Source of the DNA: Burkholderia seminalis DSM 23518
GTDB lineage: Bacteria > Pseudomonadota > Gammaproteobacteria > Burkholderiales > Burkholderiaceae
DNA: 53,257 nt
Reading direction: 5' to 3'
Assembly: GCF_902832885.1 (NCBI RefSeq)
Contig: NZ_CADFDK010000023.1
Coordinates: 1 to 53,257 of the forward strand
Positions 17,529 to 26,738 of this stretch are shown piece by piece. The translations under genes and the position numbers were made by a program. The notes below the pieces were generated by a model. That model did not search any database, was not told the DNA's origin, and saw only the letters and a program-made list of their open reading frames with translations. Numbering within the stretch: the first letter of the stretch is position 1; every line of letters starts with the position of its first letter.

Positions 17529-18614
17529 TCAAAGACCGAGTAACGACCAAGAGTACGATAATTGCGCGTTTCTCAACGCAAACGCAGCATTATCTTGTAC
17601 AACACTGGCGGCATTGACCGCCAGTTGGTCGCTCGCGACCCCGGACGGCAAGGCCGAAAGCTGTGCCTCAATCGTTACGATCTGGTCAGAGACCGTGGCG
17701 ATATTTGCAGCCAGAACGCCAATCCCGACTATGGCGTTAGCCGCCTCGGCGGCACTCACTAGGGACCGCGCATCAGGCAAACTCATCGCTATCTGGACGG
17801 TCGTACTTATCATGTCTGCTCCAAGTACGGACAGCGTCGCTATTGCCAAGCCGAGTCGTAAGTTAGTACTGAAATCGCTTTGCTGATCCGATGCAAGTTG
17901 CACGGTCCGGTAATTCATAAGATCCGCTGCCCATGCCTGCAAGTCCGTCGCGATTGCGATTGATCTCATATTGGCGCTAACTGCGCTGAGTATCCGCGGG
18001 CAGTGCAGTTTTTCAAGTAACTCCCCTGGCCCCTGAGCGGAAACAGAAAAGCCTTGTGCGGCTAACTGCAATGCAGCAGAACTCCCCGGCAACGGTAACG
18101 TGGCCGGAACTGTCGCCCCACCTCCCGGGCTCAACGTTGCTAACACCATCGCAACGGGCACGCCCTGGATAGATCCGTTCGGGGATTGCTGAACAGTCTT
18201 GAGGGCGCCGCACAAATCAACCAAACTGAAAATTTGCCGTGATGGCAGATTGCCTTGTGTGAGATTGTCCGGGTCGGGTGTGTATGGGCTTGGATCAAGC
18301 AACCTCGAATCGATCCAATACCACGCTTTCGGGCTCGTCGCCATGCCAACGTCATTGGCCGGAAGTTGCCCAGGGATGAGCCCATTGATATCGATAGGCG
18401 CCGCCCCCACCGGAGAAGGAAAGACAAAATTGGCCAACGCAAATCCGACCACGGAGCGATCGGCCTCAGTTAGAGTCGCTTCCGCCGCAGTTTGACCAGT
18501 GGTCGACACCGGATTTGTCGACGCGTTCAACAACGTCACGATGACGCTAATGAGCGTACCGAACGTGATCAGAGCAAGCGTCAGCTCGAGGATAGTAAAT
18601 CCACGTTGCCTCAT
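17529..18614 (-). CDS. Large type IV prepilin-like minor pilin
   Basis: 361 residues from ATG 18614; the longer ORF starting at 18677 would put the processing site implausibly deep. Leader MRQRG|FTILELTLALITFG with the canonical Glu at +5. It has the same general plan as its neighbours but a degenerate form of the shared motif (FVFPSPVGAAPIDINGLIPG, without the Cys). Two further cysteines lie in LVDLCGAL and EKLHCPRIL. The C-terminal third is Ala-rich and predicted helical. It is part of the cluster of four large minor pilins. Confidence 0.78.
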   Translation of the reverse strand: MRQRGFTILELTLALITFGTLISVIVTLLNASTNPVSTTGQTAAEATLTEADRSVVGFALANFVFPSPVGAAPIDINGLIPGQLPANDVGMATSPKAWYWIDSRLLDPSPYTPDPDNLTQGNLPSRQIFSLVDLCGALKTVQQSPNGSIQGVPVAMVLATLSPGGGATVPATLPLPGSSAALQLAAQGFSVSAQGPGELLEKLHCPRILSAVSANMRSIAIATDLQAWAADLMNYRTVQLASDQQSDFSTNLRLGLAIATLSVLGADMISTTVQIAMSLPDARSLVSAAEAANAIVGIGVLAANIATVSDQIVTIEAQLSALPSGVASDQLAVNAASVVQDNAAFALRNAQLSYSWSLLGL

Positions 18615-18710
18615 TTCGACGTCCCTCAAGCAAATAAAAATTAAAGATGACCGTTTATCGATGCACCGGGTTAACATGGATATGAACCTGAAACCGATGG
18701 CAATCGAAAA

Positions 18711-20018
18711 TCAGGGTGCGATAATTTGAAAGGTGGTTCCCAAAGTGTCAGCCTGTTCGAGAATATTAAGTCCGCCGTGCCAAACATTAGCCTGGCTAGC
18801 CTGACCAACGTAACTGGCGTAATCATTTTGGTACCACGCATCCGCAATCACCACCAGAGTTTGTGCCGCCGCATTCATCGTTGCTTGAATTACGCCATTC
18901 AAAATACCAAGACCCGCAAGGTCCAGCCCCATTTGCACGAAATTTAACGCCAAGCCATCTGCAGTTGCATCCGCGCCTGCATCTGCCGCTTTATAGGCTG
19001 CAATTGCCATTTGATTAATTCTGAATTGCGCGAAAATTGTGTCTTCGGCAACAATCTGAGCTACGAGATTATTTGCGATTTGAAGCAAGCTGACTAATCC
19101 CGATTTGGTATTTGCGTTATCATCCTCAAACGATAAAGCAGTTGCCAATACATCCATTGACTCGAGCGTCTGTGAGCACTGCATGCGCCGTGCCGCCGTC
19201 GGGATACTTACAGCCCAAACCTGGTCGCCATAAGCAGCACCAATGGGAGCCAGTGGAGATTCTGCGCCGACACCCGCATCGCCATTCAGACCGGCGAATG
19301 TCCCTGATCCGAAGCCGTTGGTACTTCCGGACGCTACGATCGCATACGCGACCTGTCGCGGTACGGCCGCTGAGTTCGATTGCGCGTAAGCCGAATCGGC
19401 TTGCACGAAGGCGCGCGAGGACGTTGATGGTGATGAAGCCGTGCCCAACGCCGTCCAAGGATCGTCCGATTGACGCAACGCGGCCAATTTTCCACAAAAG
19501 TCGAGATTACTGAGCGTCACCGGATAGCTGGCTGCACTGTCCCCCGGTAACATTGCGCTACTTGGGTTACCACTAATGTAATCAGCGATCGTAGTTCCGT
19601 TCGGCAACCGAGGGATATAAGCGTCCGTCGTGGTCGCCAAATCAGGATCGTTGTGCGTTCCAACGCCGCGATAAACAACATACTTAAGCGGCAACCAAGA
19701 AGAAAACGAGGCGGTACCGGGTAACAGCGTCGACGTCGGAAACCACCCTTTGGTTTTGATCCCGCAATCTTCAACGCCATTGACCGTCGCCGATGGGCAC
19801 GGGTATCGCCCATTCGCCTGAGCAAATTGCCCGAGGAGACGATCAGCATTAGCCAACGCATCATGTTGATCCGTTGCGATTTGCAACCGACCACTCGATG
19901 ATGTCGCCACGTAGACGACCCCGGCCAGCGCCATCACGGCGAGGATTCCAGCCGCAAAGCCCATCATCCCGAACCCACGTTGCCGTCTAACGCCCACCAT
20001 TTCGCTAGTTTGATACAC
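18711..20018 (-). CDS. Large type IV prepilin-like minor pilin (LPCP type)
   Basis: 435 residues, the largest pilin-like protein here. GTG at 20018 is preferred because GGAG lies 9 bases upstream; ATG at 20000 is an alternative. The leader ends RRQRG|FGMMGFAAGILAVMAL; position +5 is Gly instead of Glu. The shared motif reads NGRYPCPSATVNGVEDCG, and DFCGKLAAL and RRMQCSQTL supply more cysteines. The C-terminal region (AADAGADATADGLALNFVQM) is helical and rich in alanine. In pseudopilins, loss of Glu+5 marks the first subunit at the tip, which is a possible role here. Confidence 0.78.
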   Translation of the reverse strand: MYQTSEMVGVRRQRGFGMMGFAAGILAVMALAGVVYVATSSSGRLQIATDQHDALANADRLLGQFAQANGRYPCPSATVNGVEDCGIKTKGWFPTSTLLPGTASFSSWLPLKYVVYRGVGTHNDPDLATTTDAYIPRLPNGTTIADYISGNPSSAMLPGDSAASYPVTLSNLDFCGKLAALRQSDDPWTALGTASSPSTSSRAFVQADSAYAQSNSAAVPRQVAYAIVASGSTNGFGSGTFAGLNGDAGVGAESPLAPIGAAYGDQVWAVSIPTAARRMQCSQTLESMDVLATALSFEDDNANTKSGLVSLLQIANNLVAQIVAEDTIFAQFRINQMAIAAYKAADAGADATADGLALNFVQMGLDLAGLGILNGVIQATMNAAAQTLVVIADAWYQNDYASYVGQASQANVWHGGLNILEQADTLGTTFQIIAP

Positions 20019-20061
20019 GAATTTTCTCCAGAAAGTGCAACCGATTTTACGCTCGCGACTC

Positions 20062-21315
20062 TCAGTAACGATTTATCATCGCTTGTTTCACAAGATCATA
20101 TATTGGAAGCAACAGCGCGATAATGATCACAACAAAAAATGCGCCCGCCACAACGATAATCAACGGCTTCATTAACTCTGACAATGAACCGATTATTCTA
20201 TCCAGACGTGATCTGTATTCTCTTGCCAAGTGTTGTAGTTGACGGTCAAGTGACCCAGAATTTTCGCCTACCGCAATCATTCGCACGATCATGCTCGGGA
20301 ATCCACCTACACGCCGCATGGCTGCCGATATCCGCTCACCTCGCTCAACCAGATAACGGATCTCAATAATACGAGCCTTGTAATATTCATCCGTTATAGT
20401 TCTTTGCAAGATACTAAAGCTTCGCACAATATCGAGACCGGCACCGATCAGGATGGACAGATATTCAGCAAAAAATGCCAACCCGGAGCTTCGCAATATA
20501 GTCTTAGATATTGGCAATTTATGAAGCCCAACATAAACCAACCGCCTGAATCGGATACTGAACTTCCACGCCGAGACCAATAACAGCAATCCCGCCGCTA
20601 CGATCCCAAGAATTAATGCTCCATTTTTTACGCACCAATCGGCGAACCCGAGCACTGCAATCGTCAACTTGGGCAACTTCACATTCATCTGCTTGAACAA
20701 CCCAGACAAGTTCGGAATTACGTAGTAAATCCAGAATGCGGCCGCACCAATAATTGCAGAAAATACAAACGCCGGATATATAAGTGCCTGTTTTGCGCTC
20801 GAGCGCATGCCGATAATCCGCTCCAAGTGATCCGCCGCCTCGAGCAGACGTTTATCCATGGAGCCTGTCTCATCCCCAATAGCAATCAAACTCCGAACCG
20901 TATCCGAAAAAATCGCCGCTTGTCGATTGAACGCTTCTGTGACAGATACACCCGCTTCGAGGTCGTGCCGAATTTCTTGAATACGCGCATACATCGATCT
21001 GTTTCGGCTCATTTCCGTGTCGTCGAGGCATGCCGCGATTGACTCGAGAATTGGAATGCCGGCAGATGCCATCAACGCCAAATCTCTCAAAAAACCAGCT
21101 ACGTCATTTCTCTTGATTCCAGGGAGAAAAATATCTCCTACGAACCGATAGATCGAAGCAACCCAAAGCGGGATCTGCCTCAATTTCACAACGATTCCCT
21201 TGTAACGCGCCTCCAGCCAGGTTCGCGCTTCGAAGTCGTCGCTCACGGGAATATCCGCCATCGCTGCCACGGTCACACCGTCATCGAAGAGAATGCGATA
21301 GTAAAAGTAGGTCAA
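20062..21315 (-). CDS. Type IV pilus inner-membrane platform protein (GspF/MshG/PilC family)
   Basis: 417 residues. Two GspF domains are visible. The first is around FLRDLALMASAGIPILESIA...GVSVTEAF and DTVRSLIAIGDETGSMDKRL; the second around FFAEYLSILIGAGLDIVRSF and MIVRMIAVGENSGSLDRQLQ. Membrane segments lie near ALIYPAFVFSAIIGAAAFWI, ALILGIVAAGLLLLVSAW and the C-terminal LIIVVAGAFFVVIIIALLLP. The protein couples the assembly ATPase to the pilus. The start is TTG, overlapping the ATPase stop (TTGA), so the two are translationally coupled. Confidence 0.93.
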   Translation of the reverse strand: MTYFYYRILFDDGVTVAAMADIPVSDDFEARTWLEARYKGIVVKLRQIPLWVASIYRFVGDIFLPGIKRNDVAGFLRDLALMASAGIPILESIAACLDDTEMSRNRSMYARIQEIRHDLEAGVSVTEAFNRQAAIFSDTVRSLIAIGDETGSMDKRLLEAADHLERIIGMRSSAKQALIYPAFVFSAIIGAAAFWIYYVIPNLSGLFKQMNVKLPKLTIAVLGFADWCVKNGALILGIVAAGLLLLVSAWKFSIRFRRLVYVGLHKLPISKTILRSSGLAFFAEYLSILIGAGLDIVRSFSILQRTITDEYYKARIIEIRYLVERGERISAAMRRVGGFPSMIVRMIAVGENSGSLDRQLQHLAREYRSRLDRIIGSLSELMKPLIIVVAGAFFVVIIIALLLPIYDLVKQAMINRY

Positions 21316-22967
21316 TGGAACACCCCTTCGCCCAGCACACGGACAGTCTCTTCAAAGGTAGTCTGGCCCAACAACACGCGTCGACGTGCAACTTCTGAAA
21401 TACCGAGAAACCCCCTATTTATCGCAACGTTTCGAAGCTTCTCGCGTGGCACATTTTCGGCAATCGCATTCGCGAGCTCATCACCGACCGATAGAATTTC
21501 GTAGACCGGCAAACGACCGAGATAACCGGTTTGACGGCAGTTCGAGCACCCGTATGAGCGAGCCGACAAACTGTCGGCGTCGGGGTTAAGCAGACGAGCT
21601 TCCTGTTCCGACCAGGGCACCCGCACGACACAATGAGGGCAGTTTCGTCGAACCAAGCGCTGATTAATCACGATCACGAGATTCTCGGCGATAATCTGCG
21701 GACTAATTCCGAAAGGCAGCAGGCGCGGGAGCACGCCAAACACGGATGTCACATGCAAGGTCGACAAAACCAAGTGCCCGGTAGTCGCTGCTTCGAACGC
21801 AGCTTGTGCGGTTTCGGCATCTCGCATCTCGCCGACCAGAATCACATCCGGGTCATGACGCAAAAAATGTCGCAGTGCGGAGCTGAAGTCGTATCCCGCC
21901 CGTCGGTTGACCTCTGTCTGAGCTGCACCTGGGACACGATACTCAAGTGGATCCTCGACAGTAAGTACATTGCGTTCGATCAGGCGTTGCATTCGTAATC
22001 CCGCGTGCAAGGTACTGCTTTTCCCGGAGCCCGTGGGGCCCGTGATCAGGACCAATCCTGACGGATTGGCCATGCACGCATTAATTTGTGCAACATCGTC
22101 GGCAAAAAAACCAAGCTCTGCTAGGCCCTTGAGATCGTGTGCTTCTGGGAGCAGTCGCATTACCACGCGTTCGCCATGTTCGGTAACGATCGTGGATACG
22201 CGAACAGTAAAGTTGTCGTCGAGAATAACGGTGCGAAAGCTACCATCCTGCGGTCTGCGTTGCTCCGCAATATCCATCTCGGCCACCAGCTTGATATAGC
22301 TGATCAGTCGATCATATGATATTGGCAGTGCCTTGACTGGACAAAGTACACCGTCGATACGAAAAAGCACGTGGTAAACCACGCCACTCGGCGATACGTG
22401 AATATCGGTCGAGCGTTCACGAACCGCAAAGTGCAACAGGTGATTAAGCAAATTTTCAGGGCTAAGTGACCGACTGCTATCCGTCGACAAAAGCTTTATT
22501 TCGGCGTCTAGAAGTTTTTCCGGCGGATGCTGCTCGAAATAGAATCGATGCAGAATATGCCGTCTGACCGCGGAAAACTCCGAAACCAGTAGGCGACACC
22601 GACACGAGCAGCGTTGCATAATAGCTTCAGCGATGCGAACCGGATCTCCGTCGCCGATCACTGCAACAAGGGTTTGTTCTTCTCGATACAAGGGCAGGAA
22701 ATTCAAGCTTAGACACTGCTCCTTTCGAAACAGTTTTAATACGTTTGAATCGCTCGGCGGCATCAAATCGATGTCGACAAACTCGAATCCAAATACGTCA
22801 GCAAGGACTTGTGCGACACGAGTCTCACTGGCCAGTCCTGTCTCGACAACTGTTCTCCACAGTGCTTCATCGACGACCGCGTTACGCTGTCGCGCGTATT
22901 CGAGCTGCGTCGAATCGAGCAGCCGCTGCTCCAACAGCGCATCACTGAATGCGTCCGATTTATTCAT
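21312..22967 (-). CDS. Type IV pilus assembly ATPase (GspE/MshE/PilB family)
   Basis: 551 residues. The N-terminal MshEN-like domain covers about 1-130, then the secretion ATPase core. Visible motifs: Walker A LVLITGPTGSGKSSTLHAGL, Asp box DPLEYRVPGAAQTEVNRRAG, Walker B PDVILVGEMRDAETAQAAFE, His box TTGHLVLSTLHVTS, and the zinc tetracysteine pairs RRNCPHCVVR and SYGCSNCRQTGYLGR that mark extension-type ATPases. The N-terminal domain has only loose copies of the MshE cyclic-di-GMP motif, so binding of that messenger is uncertain. It powers pilus extension from the inner membrane. Confidence 0.94.
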   Translation of the reverse strand: MNKSDAFSDALLEQRLLDSTQLEYARQRNAVVDEALWRTVVETGLASETRVAQVLADVFGFEFVDIDLMPPSDSNVLKLFRKEQCLSLNFLPLYREEQTLVAVIGDGDPVRIAEAIMQRCSCRCRLLVSEFSAVRRHILHRFYFEQHPPEKLLDAEIKLLSTDSSRSLSPENLLNHLLHFAVRERSTDIHVSPSGVVYHVLFRIDGVLCPVKALPISYDRLISYIKLVAEMDIAEQRRPQDGSFRTVILDDNFTVRVSTIVTEHGERVVMRLLPEAHDLKGLAELGFFADDVAQINACMANPSGLVLITGPTGSGKSSTLHAGLRMQRLIERNVLTVEDPLEYRVPGAAQTEVNRRAGYDFSSALRHFLRHDPDVILVGEMRDAETAQAAFEAATTGHLVLSTLHVTSVFGVLPRLLPFGISPQIIAENLVIVINQRLVRRNCPHCVVRVPWSEQEARLLNPDADSLSARSYGCSNCRQTGYLGRLPVYEILSVGDELANAIAENVPREKLRNVAINRGFLGISEVARRRVLLGQTTFEETVRVLGEGVFH

Positions 22968-23065
22968 GACTCTCTATGACCACCCAAGAAGAAGAGTGCT
23001 GTCGCGTTGACCTGCACAACCTCTAATAACTCTTTATTGATTTATAATCGCAAGAAGCTATATTT

Positions 23066-23632
23066 CTAAAAGCCGATATGATCGCTATTGGATTCAGACG
23101 AGCGACGCATGACTGCCTCTACACGTTCAAGGTTGCGACGTGCATTTTCGTCGTCGGGCGCTACCTCCAGGACGCGGCGCAGCTTGGCCTGTGCCGCACG
23201 AATATCGCCCTTCTCTGCGGCATACATTGCTTGCAACTTCATGTAATCGAGATTCTCGACCGATTCGAGCGGCTTCATGGCATTAATCAGGCGTGCCGCT
23301 TCGTCGACGTCATGCCGTTCAAGGGAGACGAGAAGTGTTGCAAGAGACTGTGCCGAAATACTCTCGTTTGCCCGTGCGTTGCGTACTTTGACCGAAAAAT
23401 CCTTCTCGGATCCACTCCTCACATTACCGCTACCTCCTTGGTCGGCGACGGCACTTGTTAGCGGCAGTGAGCCATCTCTCATTTCGGGCGGCAACGGTGG
23501 CAGCGGGGGAACACTCGCTGCCGCGCCAACTGGCGTAATGGAATCGTTCGCTGCCCACGCGTTAGGTGCGACGTACATCAGTACGAAAATGGCCCCATAA
23601 ATAACTATTGTCGCGTTTCGGATTTTGATCAT
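23066..23632 (-). CDS. TPR-like pilus biogenesis protein (MshN-like position)
   Basis: 188 residues from ATG 23632, chosen because GGAGGA lies 6 bases upstream. It has a membrane or signal segment (NATIVIYGAIFVLMYVAPNAWA), a Pro-rich linker (SVPPLPPLPPEM) and a helical C-terminal half (SLERHDVDEAARLINAMKPL, AAEKGDIRAAQAKLRRVLEV, DDENARRNLERVE) with tetratricopeptide-repeat character. It lies between the secretin and the assembly ATPase, as MshN does in MSHA loci. The role (pilotin-like or scaffold) is inferred from position and fold. Confidence 0.7.
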   Translation of the reverse strand: MIKIRNATIVIYGAIFVLMYVAPNAWAANDSITPVGAAASVPPLPPLPPEMRDGSLPLTSAVADQGGSGNVRSGSEKDFSVKVRNARANESISAQSLATLLVSLERHDVDEAARLINAMKPLESVENLDYMKLQAMYAAEKGDIRAAQAKLRRVLEVAPDDENARRNLERVEAVMRRSSESNSDHIGF

Positions 23633-23699
23633 GAAGTCCTCCGACACGAAACCAAAAGACAAAATCGGTTGCTCTTATCGAGGTCTAATTGAGAGATGG

Positions 23700-25325
23700 T
23701 CATACCGAACGTGCTCGAATTACCAATATCAATTCGCGATTGGCCCGGCTCGATGAAGCATTGTCGAACATGTGACCAACAATCGGTATATCAGCAAGCC
23801 CCGGCAGCCCGTTGTTGGACGTCGTGGAATTCTCGTCGATCAGCCCTCCAATAACGATTGTGTCGCCATTGTTGAGCGCCAGGTTGGTCGTCATACCCTT
23901 CATATCCACGATAGGAAGCGTCACCTTATTTCCGCTCCCAACATCTTGCAACGCCAGGGTCGAGGCTTGAACTTGCGTCTGAATCGGTCGGACGAACAGC
24001 TCGATTTTTCCATCGTCGTTGATTGCGGCGGATACCCCAATCACGATTCCCGAAAACAACGAATCCGTGTCGACATTCAGCGATGTGACCGATGATGACC
24101 CACCGAGGTTATTGACTGAGCTATCGATACGCGATACGTACCGAATGTTCTGCCCAACACTTAGATACGCTGGCACGCCATTTCGTACTCGAATCACTGG
24201 ATTGGAAAGCATTCTGACGGTACCAAACGTTCGCAGCGCATCAATCGTGGCCGAGAAATTCCCTTGCCTGAATGAGAGCCCACCGCTACTCCCATTGATG
24301 ACTGCGCCAATATTTTCCTGAGGGAGCGTAATGCTTCGCCCTGCTAGTCCAGCTGCATCTGTCACCGAGGCCGCCGTTGCCACCCCTGAGCCAAGGTGAC
24401 CGGCAAGGTTTTTAGTCAGGACATTCCAATCCACACCTAGCTGATACTGGTCATTTAATTGCACATCAATGATCTGGGCTTCGATCTGGACTTGTCGTCG
24501 GCGCGCTGCTTTACTGGAGGCGACAAACTCCTCGACCGCCCGCATTCTCGACGGCCTCGCCGTCACAAAAAGGGCACCAGTCAGATGATCGAGCGTAAAA
24601 AATCCCCCACTATCGACGCCGTCCTTGCCTGAAGCCTTCGCGTCGGACAGCAAACTCTGCAGGACCCGCGACAACTCCTCATAACCTTCGTCTTTTGACC
24701 CCACCTCCTCCTTAAACGTCGTCTGACCTTTGAGCTGAGCGCTATTCTGAGTTTGCTTTCCAAATCCACCGAATACGTCGCCGCCTTCATCCACATTAAG
24801 CGACGCTCTCGCTCCGAGCGAGCCAACGTTGAATGATTTTTTTTGCATCAGCGACACATAGACCTTCTTACCCAGCACCGATCCAGTGATATCGAAGGTA
24901 TGAAACACATCTTCAAGCACTGTCTTTGCCGACGTTCGGTGCATCACAAACGTCGCTCGATCGCTCAATTTAGCGACCGCTGGATCCAGGACCAAATTGA
25001 GATGCAATTGATCGGCCAGCGCGCGCAGAACATCCGACACAGCAGCGTCTGCAACGCTGATATCGACGATCTTGTCGGATAAAGTATCGAGCGTCGGAGG
25101 ATCGAGTTGCAATACAGGTTCAAGCCGTGGCGCCAGTTTGGTCACGCGTTCGTCCAACGTATCGCGCTCAGCCAGCATGTCTGCACTAGCCTTGCTTGCC
25201 ACTTCAACTTCCTTGGAGCGAAGTCGCGCCTCCTGTGCATCGCTAGGCAGCTTTGAAGCGCTATTCGGAAAGTGCGAGCAACCAGCAAGCACGCAGGCCA
25301 TCATGCAGATACTGAGCGTTTTCAT
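23700..25325 (-). CDS. Secretin, lipoprotein type (MshL/PilN/BfpB class)
   Basis: 541 residues. A lipoprotein signal peptide with lipobox: MKTLSICMMACVLAGC|SHF. The N-terminal secretin/STN-like domain is seen at DAAVSDVLRALADQLHLNLV and TSAKTVLEDVFHTFDI. An N1-like domain (LFVTARPSRMRAVEEFVASS, then VQIEAQIIDVQLNDQYQLGV) precedes the C-terminal secretin barrel (NPVIRVRNGVPAYLSVGQNI, NNGDTIVIGGLIDENSTTSN, GLADIPIVGHMFDN). It would form the outer-membrane gate for the pilus. The gene contains a run of eight A (24844-24837, coding strand) in the codons for QKKS, a possible slippage site. Confidence 0.93.
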   Translation of the reverse strand: MKTLSICMMACVLAGCSHFPNSASKLPSDAQEARLRSKEVEVASKASADMLAERDTLDERVTKLAPRLEPVLQLDPPTLDTLSDKIVDISVADAAVSDVLRALADQLHLNLVLDPAVAKLSDRATFVMHRTSAKTVLEDVFHTFDITGSVLGKKVYVSLMQKKSFNVGSLGARASLNVDEGGDVFGGFGKQTQNSAQLKGQTTFKEEVGSKDEGYEELSRVLQSLLSDAKASGKDGVDSGGFFTLDHLTGALFVTARPSRMRAVEEFVASSKAARRRQVQIEAQIIDVQLNDQYQLGVDWNVLTKNLAGHLGSGVATAASVTDAAGLAGRSITLPQENIGAVINGSSGGLSFRQGNFSATIDALRTFGTVRMLSNPVIRVRNGVPAYLSVGQNIRYVSRIDSSVNNLGGSSSVTSLNVDTDSLFSGIVIGVSAAINDDGKIELFVRPIQTQVQASTLALQDVGSGNKVTLPIVDMKGMTTNLALNNGDTIVIGGLIDENSTTSNNGLPGLADIPIVGHMFDNASSSRANRELILVIRARSV

Positions 25326-25339
25326 TCAAAATCTCTCTT

Positions 25340-26087
25340 TTACTGAGCAATGCGATTCACAAAATCCAGTAGCTCTGGCACGCCCACCCAAACGTCTTGC
25401 TGAGTAAAGCACAATGGCCCTTTCGCACCCTTGGCGAGCGAGGAAAGCGACAACGCGAACGCGGGATTGAAGGCGGGTTGGCGGCATCCTGCGTTGGCGT
25501 CGCCGATAAACGGTAGGCTTGATGTGGCGGTTTGCGACACCCATCCGCGTATGACGGCCATCAACTCTAGCGTCCCGTCCGAGACAGTTCCCGATTGACT
25601 GATTGCGTCAGACAGTGGGCCTGTAAGACTTGTCGGCCGCACAAGATCCGCGTTCACTCCACGCAACACCGCATAGCGAATGGCCGGCGACGCCGTAGTA
25701 ATGGTCGGCATCGTCAAGCCTAAGCTCACATATGGCAACGTTCCGGATAACTCACCATTTTGACAACTTCCCTCTCGACCCGATCCATTGGTGTCTGGAC
25801 AAGGCAAACGCCGCTGCAGCCTCACGAACTCCAACAACGCGGCGCGTGCTTGCTGCAAACTGGCCTGTCCTGTCGTTTGCTGGACAGCAACCTGGGTCCC
25901 GCTGAGCAACTGCGCCCCCCCCAACCATCACTAAAGCTATGACCACCAGCACCACCGCAACCTCCAATAACGTGAAGCCCGCTGCACGTTTTTGATGCTG
26001 TGTGAGGTCGAACTTGATCTGTGAACTATCGCAGTACACGGTGACACACTCCACGCTTAAAGATGACCTTAACTCACCTCGAATCAT
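25340..26087 (-). pseudogene. Type IV minor pilin gene, frameshifted at a run of eight G (possibly phase-variable)
   Basis: The 5' part reads MIRGELRSSLSVECVTVYCD... to RAAG|FTLLEVAVVLVVIALVM, a canonical prepilin leader and helix. The frame then breaks inside the coding-strand run GGTTGGGGGGGGCGCAG (eight G, plus-strand C at 25915-25922). After a one-base change the protein continues in frame: AQLLSGTQVAVQQTTGQ, RRLPCPDTNGSGREGSC, LPYVSLGLTMPTI, to DFVNRIAQ at 25340. Seven G would restore one ORF of about 248 residues. The start overlaps the upstream stop as ATGA. It shares the LPCP motif with its paralogues. Either a slippage switch or a sequencing error. Confidence 0.85.
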
Positions 26088-26734
26088 TCCGACTTACTTT
26101 CTCCGATCGGCTTTTTCTGCACCACCGCATCGGGTCGCAACTCACTCGAAAGGTTCATCAGCTCGGCTCTCTTCTTCGCCAGACTCGCCTCCACCTCGGA
26201 CGATGGCACACTGGCCGTTGCACTTTGCATTCCCTGCAGTTGCGAAGAAAGCTCCTGGATTTTGCTCACCACGATGAGGTTATGCTTGAGCACCTCGAGA
26301 TCAGTACTGCCGAGAATGGTTGATCCGTTGGCGACCTCGAGTTTCTCCACGGCTTTGGCCACCGCGACTGGGTCACGCCGCTGCGCTTCGGTCATCCCTT
26401 CGAACTGGCTTATCGCGTCGTTCATCGCGCGACTCCTGCGTTCCGTTGGCGTGAGCTCGCGTTTCGGCGAAGACGCGGCACGCGCGGCCGAAGCAGCCGC
26501 CAGTGCATCACTTGCACGAAATGATGGCAAAGGCGCTACTACGTTCACGTTGAGGCCGCCTGAACTCGAGCTGTCGCTGGACGAATCGGGAGGCGAAGCA
26601 ACATGAGGCGCTGTCTCAGACCTCGGAGCCGGCAGTTCGCCGACGTGTCGAGCGGTATGCCGCTGCCAGTAAATCGTGCCGCCGGCCGTCATCGCCGTTA
26701 CTGCCAATATGAACACCACTGCCTTGCTATCCAT
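26084..26734 (-). CDS. Pilus operon membrane protein of unknown function
   Basis: 216 residues from ATG 26734, four bases after the upstream stop; the ORF upstream extension overlaps that gene and is unlikely. One N-terminal membrane segment (AVVFILAVTAMTAGGTIYWQ), then a Ser/Pro/Ala-rich linker (SSSDSSSSGGLNVNVVAPLP) and a helical, probably coiled-coil C-terminus (LEVLKHNLIVVSKIQELSSQ, EASLAKKRAELMNLSSEL). The single membrane anchor with a periplasmic coiled coil fits a PilO/MshJ- or MshK-like alignment component, but the family could not be assigned from sequence. Confidence 0.65.
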   Translation of the reverse strand: MDSKAVVFILAVTAMTAGGTIYWQRHTARHVGELPAPRSETAPHVASPPDSSSDSSSSGGLNVNVVAPLPSFRASDALAAASAARAASSPKRELTPTERRSRAMNDAISQFEGMTEAQRRDPVAVAKAVEKLEVANGSTILGSTDLEVLKHNLIVVSKIQELSSQLQGMQSATASVPSSEVEASLAKKRAELMNLSSELRPDAVVQKKPIGESKSE

Positions 26735-26738
26735 CGCC

